17,262 nucleotides of DNA from CAYXRK01 sp964467615 (lineage in GTDB: Bacteria; Hydrogenedentota; Hydrogenedentia; Hydrogenedentales; GCA-2746185), in contig CAYXRK010000099.1 of NCBI GenBank assembly GCA_964467615.1, positions 1 through 17,262 on the forward strand, given 5' to 3'. The notes below the pieces were generated by a model, which saw nothing but the letters and a program-made list of their open reading frames with translations, made no database searches and was not told where the DNA came from. A program made the position numbers and the translations under genes. Each line of letters begins with the position of its first letter. Positions within the stretch are counted from its first letter, which is position 1. This document shows positions 14,546-17,262 of this stretch, piece after piece.

Positions 14546-14710
14546 TCACGCTGTCCCCTGAGAATCGTCGGGGGGACTTGGATCCGACCCTTGCTGCTCG
14601 TTCTTCGACGTGTCTTTCTGGTGCTGTCTTCGTAGCCGTTTCTCCTCTTGCTTCTTCTGCTTCGCCAGTTCCTTTTGTCGTTTCTGGTGACCGTAGTTGG
14701 GTCGCGCCAT
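14546..14710 (-). CDS. Small, highly charged conserved protein (MARPNY-type)
   Basis: A 54-residue protein starting MARPNYGHQKRQKELAKQKK, followed by QEEKRLRRQHQKDTSKN and a Ser/Pro/Asp tail. Short basic proteins with this MARPNY...KRQKELAKKKKxEEKR head are common in proteobacteria and other phyla and are annotated as hypothetical; the strong Lys/Arg helix suggests nucleic-acid or ribosome contact, an inference only. The ATG at 14710 has GGAGG ten bases upstream. A 10-bp piece of this leader (CGACAACACG) is duplicated 85 bp further upstream. Confidence 0.8.
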   Translation of the reverse strand: MARPNYGHQKRQKELAKQKKQEEKRLRRQHQKDTSKNEQQGSDPSPPDDSQGTA

Positions 14711-14758
14711 CGTGTTGTCGCCTCCAAGGGCCGGATGTAGGGATTACCTGCGGGCCGC

Positions 14759-14770
14759 CGCCGATCGGCG
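14759..14770. promoter_or_regulatory. 12-bp perfect palindrome upstream of the small charged-protein gene
   Basis: CGCCGATCGGCG is self-complementary and lies 49 bp before the ATG at 14710, in the probable leader or promoter region. It may be an operator or simply GC-rich chance. Confidence 0.25.
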
Positions 14771-14795
14771 ATCCTAGTGTTAACCGAGAAATAGG

Positions 14796-14805
14796 CGTGT
14801 TGTCG
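14796..14805 (-). repeat. Second copy of the small-gene leader 10-mer
   Basis: CGACAACACG (minus strand) follows GAGGTGA here and GGAGG at 14720-14711, where it leads into the ATG of the 54-residue gene. The copy here is not followed by a start codon, so it looks like a duplicated leader fragment. Confidence 0.35.
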
Positions 14806-15315
14806 TCACCTCGGCGATACGCCAAACAAAGGAAACGGACTTGCCCCGGGGACAACGAGCCACGACTGGTTCGCGTCAAGCACCGATGTAAAGAAGGCAA
14901 GCAGCCTTGCGAACAATCATGCGAGCTGAACAACGCTGCCGCGCGAAACATCTTCGATATTGAAACCATACACGATCCGCGGCGCGGAATCCATCAAAAT
15001 CACCGCGAATCCGTCCACATTCCGGATCGCCCGGCCTCAATTGAACCACAAAATTCTCAGCTCGCGACTGAATATCTGTTGTGGTGACTCGGAATTTGCG
15101 GGGCATTCCTCGCGGCCAAAGCGCAAAGCGGCGACATCTTTGTAGTCCGTTGCGGCGAACGCGCCTCCCCTGCGGAAGCAGAGATGAGCGACAAGATTGC
15201 TTCGACCCGACTCTACATCAAGCCTCATCGGGGCGAAAGAACGTGGTGGATTCAACGATGAGTCGCTACAGCTGACAGTGGTAGCATTCCCGTCCCATCG
15301 AATTGCGGAGGAACC

Positions 15316-16152
15316 ATGTCTCGGTTGACGGTAGATAAACTGGTCAGCAAGGCCTTGCACGAAGATATCGGTTCGGGCGATATTACGGCCGCGCTCACCG
15401 TGCCGAAGGACGCGACCTGCTGGGTGCGTCTCATGGCGAAGAGCGGCGGCGTTATTTCAGGTATCGTGCCGTTTCGCCGCGCGTTCGATTTTGCCGGGGC
15501 CAACGTCTCCGAATGGACAGGCCCCGAAGACGGCGCGCGATACGGAAAAGATCAGGAACTCGTGTCATTCCGCGGCGCGGCGCGCGGAGTGCTGGCGGCG
15601 GAGCGGACCGCGCTGAACTTTTTGCAGCATCTGTCCGGCGTGGCGACGCTGACCTCCAAGTTCGTTAAGGCGCTCGAGGGTTCCAAGGCGCGAATCTGCG
15701 ACACACGCAAAACGACCCCGCTGCTTCGAGCGCTCGAGAAGGCGGCGGTCGTCCACGGCGGCGGCGTGAACCACCGGACCGGTCTATACGACGGCATACT
15801 CATTAAGGACAACCACATCGCGGCGGTTGGCGGTCTCGAGGAGGCCGTTCGCCGGGCGCGCGGCAGCGCCCACCACCTCTTGCGCGTCGAGGTCGAAATC
15901 GCGTCGCCCGCGCAGCTTGAGACTGCGATCGCGGCCGGCGCGGACGTAATCCTCCTCGACAACATGTCACTCGCCGAAATACAGGAAGCAGTGACCGCCG
16001 CGGACGGTCGCGTATTACTGGAAGCGAGCGGAAACGTTTCGCTCAAAAACGTCCGCGCTGTGGCGGACACGGGCGTGGATTTTATTTCCGTCGGCGCGCT
16101 GACGCATTCCGCGCCTGCGGCGGACCTGTCATTGCAAGTCGTGCTCGAGTAG
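15316..16152 (+). CDS. nadC: Nicotinate-nucleotide pyrophosphorylase (quinolinate phosphoribosyltransferase)
   Basis: Converts quinolinate and PRPP to nicotinate mononucleotide, CO2 and PPi, the third step of de novo NAD synthesis in the cytoplasm. It has 278 residues, normal length, from ATG 15316 with GGAGGA 4 bases upstream. The N-terminal domain has EDIGSGDIT (16-24). The barrel has ERTALNFLQHLSG (96-108) and the family block DTRKTTPLLRALEKAAVVHG (129-148), followed by GGVNHRTGLYDGILIKDNHI (149-168). EVEI (192-195), LLDNMS (213-218), EASGN (236-240) and SVGALTHSAPAADLSL (258-273) complete the quinolinate and PRPP sites. nadA and nadB are not in this window. The oxidoreductase gene follows after 32 bp and may be co-transcribed. 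Confidence 0.96.
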   Translation: MSRLTVDKLVSKALHEDIGSGDITAALTVPKDATCWVRLMAKSGGVISGIVPFRRAFDFAGANVSEWTGPEDGARYGKDQELVSFRGAARGVLAAERTALNFLQHLSGVATLTSKFVKALEGSKARICDTRKTTPLLRALEKAAVVHGGGVNHRTGLYDGILIKDNHIAAVGGLEEAVRRARGSAHHLLRVEVEIASPAQLETAIAAGADVILLDNMSLAEIQEAVTAADGRVLLEASGNVSLKNVRAVADTGVDFISVGALTHSAPAADLSLQVVLE

Positions 16153-16184
16153 GAAAATCGAAACAATTCACGGGAGAGGGACCG

Positions 16185-17078
16185 ATGGCTGAGAAAAACC
16201 GGCAGATTTTTGTGGTGAAGTTGCCCAAGGGACAGCTCGACGAGACGACGTTCGAGTCGCGCGAATCCGCAGCGCCGGAACCCGGTGACGGCGAGGCGCT
16301 CGTGCGGACGATTTACCTATCGCTCGATGCCGCCAACCGCGCCTGGATGCAAGGCGCGACCTACAAAGCGCCCGTGCTCGAGGGTGAGGTCATGCACGGG
16401 GGCTGCATTGGCCGGGTCGTGAAATCGAATGCGCCGGGGTTGCGCGAAGGCGATATCGTCGAGTGCATGAGCGGCTGGCAGGAATATTCGCTGCAACGCC
16501 CGCAGACGGCCATGAAGCTGGAACCCAAAGGCCCGCTGACGCACTACATGTCGGTGCTCGGCGTCACCGGCCTGACCGCGTACTTTGGCCTGCTCGAAGT
16601 GGGCCGCCCGAAACAGGGAGACGTGTTGGTCGTGTCCGCGGCGGCTGGCGCGGTGGGAAACGTGGTCGGCCAGATCAGCAAGATTAAAGGCTGCCGCGTC
16701 GTGGGCATCGCCGGATCGGACCCCAAATGCGAGTGGCTTAAAAATGACCTCGGTTTCGACGAAACGATCAACTACAAATCACAGAACGTCGCGGTGAAGT
16801 TGCGGCGGCTTTGCCCCGACGGCATCGACGTCTACTTCGACAACACCGGCGGCGACATCCTCGAGGCCTGCCTCTTTCAAATGAAGATGCACGGGCGGAT
16901 TGCGTGTTGCGGCGTCGTCTCGCAGTACGACACGGCCACCCCCGCTGCGGGCCCGCGCGGCGTGCCGGGGCTGCTCGTGGTGAAACGTCTCCGCATGGAA
17001 GGGTTCATCGTCATGGACTACTACTCGAAGCGCGAACAAGCCATCACGGAAATCGCCGGCTGGATCAAGCAGGCATGA
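16185..17078 (+). CDS. NADP-dependent medium-chain oxidoreductase (2-alkenal/prostaglandin-reductase-like), C-terminally truncated
   Basis: A zinc-independent MDR-family enzyme that reduces alkenal/enone double bonds with NADPH, probably detoxifying reactive carbonyls in the cytoplasm. The start ATG has GGAGAGGG upstream. N-terminal GroES-like features are YLSLDAANRAWMQGATY (44-60) and GEVMHGGCIGRVV (67-79). The cofactor domain has VLGVTGLTAYFGL (124-136), the Rossmann motif VVSAAAGAVGNVVGQ (149-163), and VYFDNTGGDILEA (216-228). The family usually has about 335-340 residues; this one stops at 297 after EIAGWIKQA, missing the final strand-helix and the conserved C-terminal tail. The following DNA is unrelated and proteobacterial in style, so the stop is created by a junction at about 17070-17075. 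Confidence 0.88.
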   Translation: MAEKNRQIFVVKLPKGQLDETTFESRESAAPEPGDGEALVRTIYLSLDAANRAWMQGATYKAPVLEGEVMHGGCIGRVVKSNAPGLREGDIVECMSGWQEYSLQRPQTAMKLEPKGPLTHYMSVLGVTGLTAYFGLLEVGRPKQGDVLVVSAAAGAVGNVVGQISKIKGCRVVGIAGSDPKCEWLKNDLGFDETINYKSQNVAVKLRRLCPDGIDVYFDNTGGDILEACLFQMKMHGRIACCGVVSQYDTATPAAGPRGVPGLLVVKRLRMEGFIVMDYYSKREQAITEIAGWIKQA

Positions 17079-17143
17079 TCCTCGAATCGACGCTGACCTG
17101 TCCGCCGATCCAGGACCAGCGCGGCGGCTGCGCCAAGAGCTGA
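17075..17143 (+). pseudogene. Internally deleted small Cys-rich protein (GDCCVFCSYG-type) remnant
   Basis: A 22-residue frame, MILESTLTCPPIQDQRGG plus CAKS, starting with an ATG that overlaps the oxidoreductase TGA. Full-length members of this proteobacterial family begin ...ESTLTCPxCG and end with GDCCVFCSYGSVPCPPIQ followed by a Cys-rich tail. Here the first TCP is joined directly to the last CPPIQ, so about 45 central residues are gone, plausibly by recombination at a short TGTCCG match. The family is recognised from memory of its motifs; an assembly error could also make it. It ends one base before the sigma factor ATG. Confidence 0.45.
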
Positions 17144-17144
17144 G

Positions 17145-17262
17145 ATGCGCTGCCTGACCGACGCCTGGAACGCCCATGAAGCCGAGCTGCGCCGCTTCCT
17201 GCGCCATCGTGCGCGCGGCGAGGCCGAGGGCGACGATCTGCTGCAGGAGGTTTTCCTGCGCG
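17145..17262 (+). CDS. ECF-type RNA polymerase sigma factor, 5' end only
   Basis: 39 codons are visible before the window ends. The start MRCLTDAWNAHEAELRRFL is followed by the region 2 core GDDLLQEVFLR, characteristic of extracytoplasmic-function sigma factors that direct RNA polymerase to stress or transport promoters. The GC-rich codon use and wording are proteobacterial rather than like the rest of the window. The ATG lies one base past the preceding stop, implying a coupled pair. Its anti-sigma factor or regulon is outside the window. Confidence 0.8.
   Translation, partial: MRCLTDAWNAHEAELRRFLRHRARGEAEGDDLLQEVFLR

Larger units (their letters stand above)
14711..15315. other. Gap without a convincing gene between the minus-strand block and nadC
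   Basis: About 600 bp. It contains the ribosome site of the 54-residue gene, the palindrome CGCCGATCGGCG (14759-14770), and the 10-mer CGTGTTGTCG at 14711-14720 and 14796-14805. It also has a start-less open stretch at 15088-15261 (+). The end holds GGAGGA, the nadC ribosome site. Several frames are open, but none has an acceptable start, ribosome site and composition together. No RNA gene is recognised. Confidence 0.5.

Noticed and set aside
14454..14969. 171-codon minus-strand frame over the 54-residue gene
   Set aside because: Overlaps the well-supported small charged gene in another frame, lacks a ribosome site and has a non-protein-like composition.
1..17262. CRISPR array, tRNA or rRNA genes, insertion sequence with transposase
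   Set aside because: No regularly spaced repeats, cloverleaf or rRNA-like stretches, and no transposase-like protein were seen on either strand.

Overview
This is a GC-rich bacterial chromosome fragment. Two features suggest a free-living heterotroph near the Planctomycetota / Hydrogenedentota part of the tree: a Tat-exported DUF1501 protein, which is mostly a PVC-type family, and an electron-transfer-flavoprotein:menaquinone oxidoreductase (EMO-type) gene beside etfBA. This placement is inferred from gene families only. No rRNA, tRNA or CRISPR array is visible.

Layout. Positions 1-1400 (+) hold the 3' part of an acyl-CoA carboxylase carboxyltransferase gene, followed by a hairpin. Positions 1484-2215 (+) encode a compact eukaryotic-like protein kinase. 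From 8890 down to 2403 nearly everything is on the minus strand. In transcription order it runs: an anchored coiled-coil protein of unknown function, etfB, etfA, a 30-bp inverted repeat pair, a MntA-HepT toxin-antitoxin pair, the EMO gene, and a VapBC toxin-antitoxin pair. EtfAB collects electrons from acyl-CoA dehydrogenases and the EMO protein passes them to the quinone pool, so these three genes form one beta-oxidation/respiratory unit with a toxin-antitoxin pair wedged into it. Positions 9012-12473 (+) encode an alpha/beta hydrolase with an Asp nucleophile, a fumarylacetoacetate-hydrolase family enzyme and the DUF1501 protein.

Positions 14710-12493 (-) are an accessory-looking block. It starts with a 54-residue charged protein and a 72-residue acidic protein. 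Three overlapping genes follow behind a good promoter: a TIGR04255-family protein, a 180-residue unknown and a 137-residue unknown. This trio is the best candidate for an undescribed system. About 600 bp (14711-15315) without a convincing gene follow, then nadC (+) and a truncated NADP-dependent oxidoreductase (+).

Near 17075 the sequence changes character abruptly. The oxidoreductase stops about 40 residues short and runs directly into very GC-rich, proteobacterial-looking DNA. That DNA holds an internally deleted small Cys-rich protein gene and the start of an ECF sigma factor. This is either an assembly chimera or a real recombination junction.

Other signals: three copies of a 30-bp interspersed repeat, a CAGACAAATT box on both sides of the EMO gene, nested inverted repeats at the vapBC promoter, and a replaced cysteine in the first Fe-S motif of the EMO protein.
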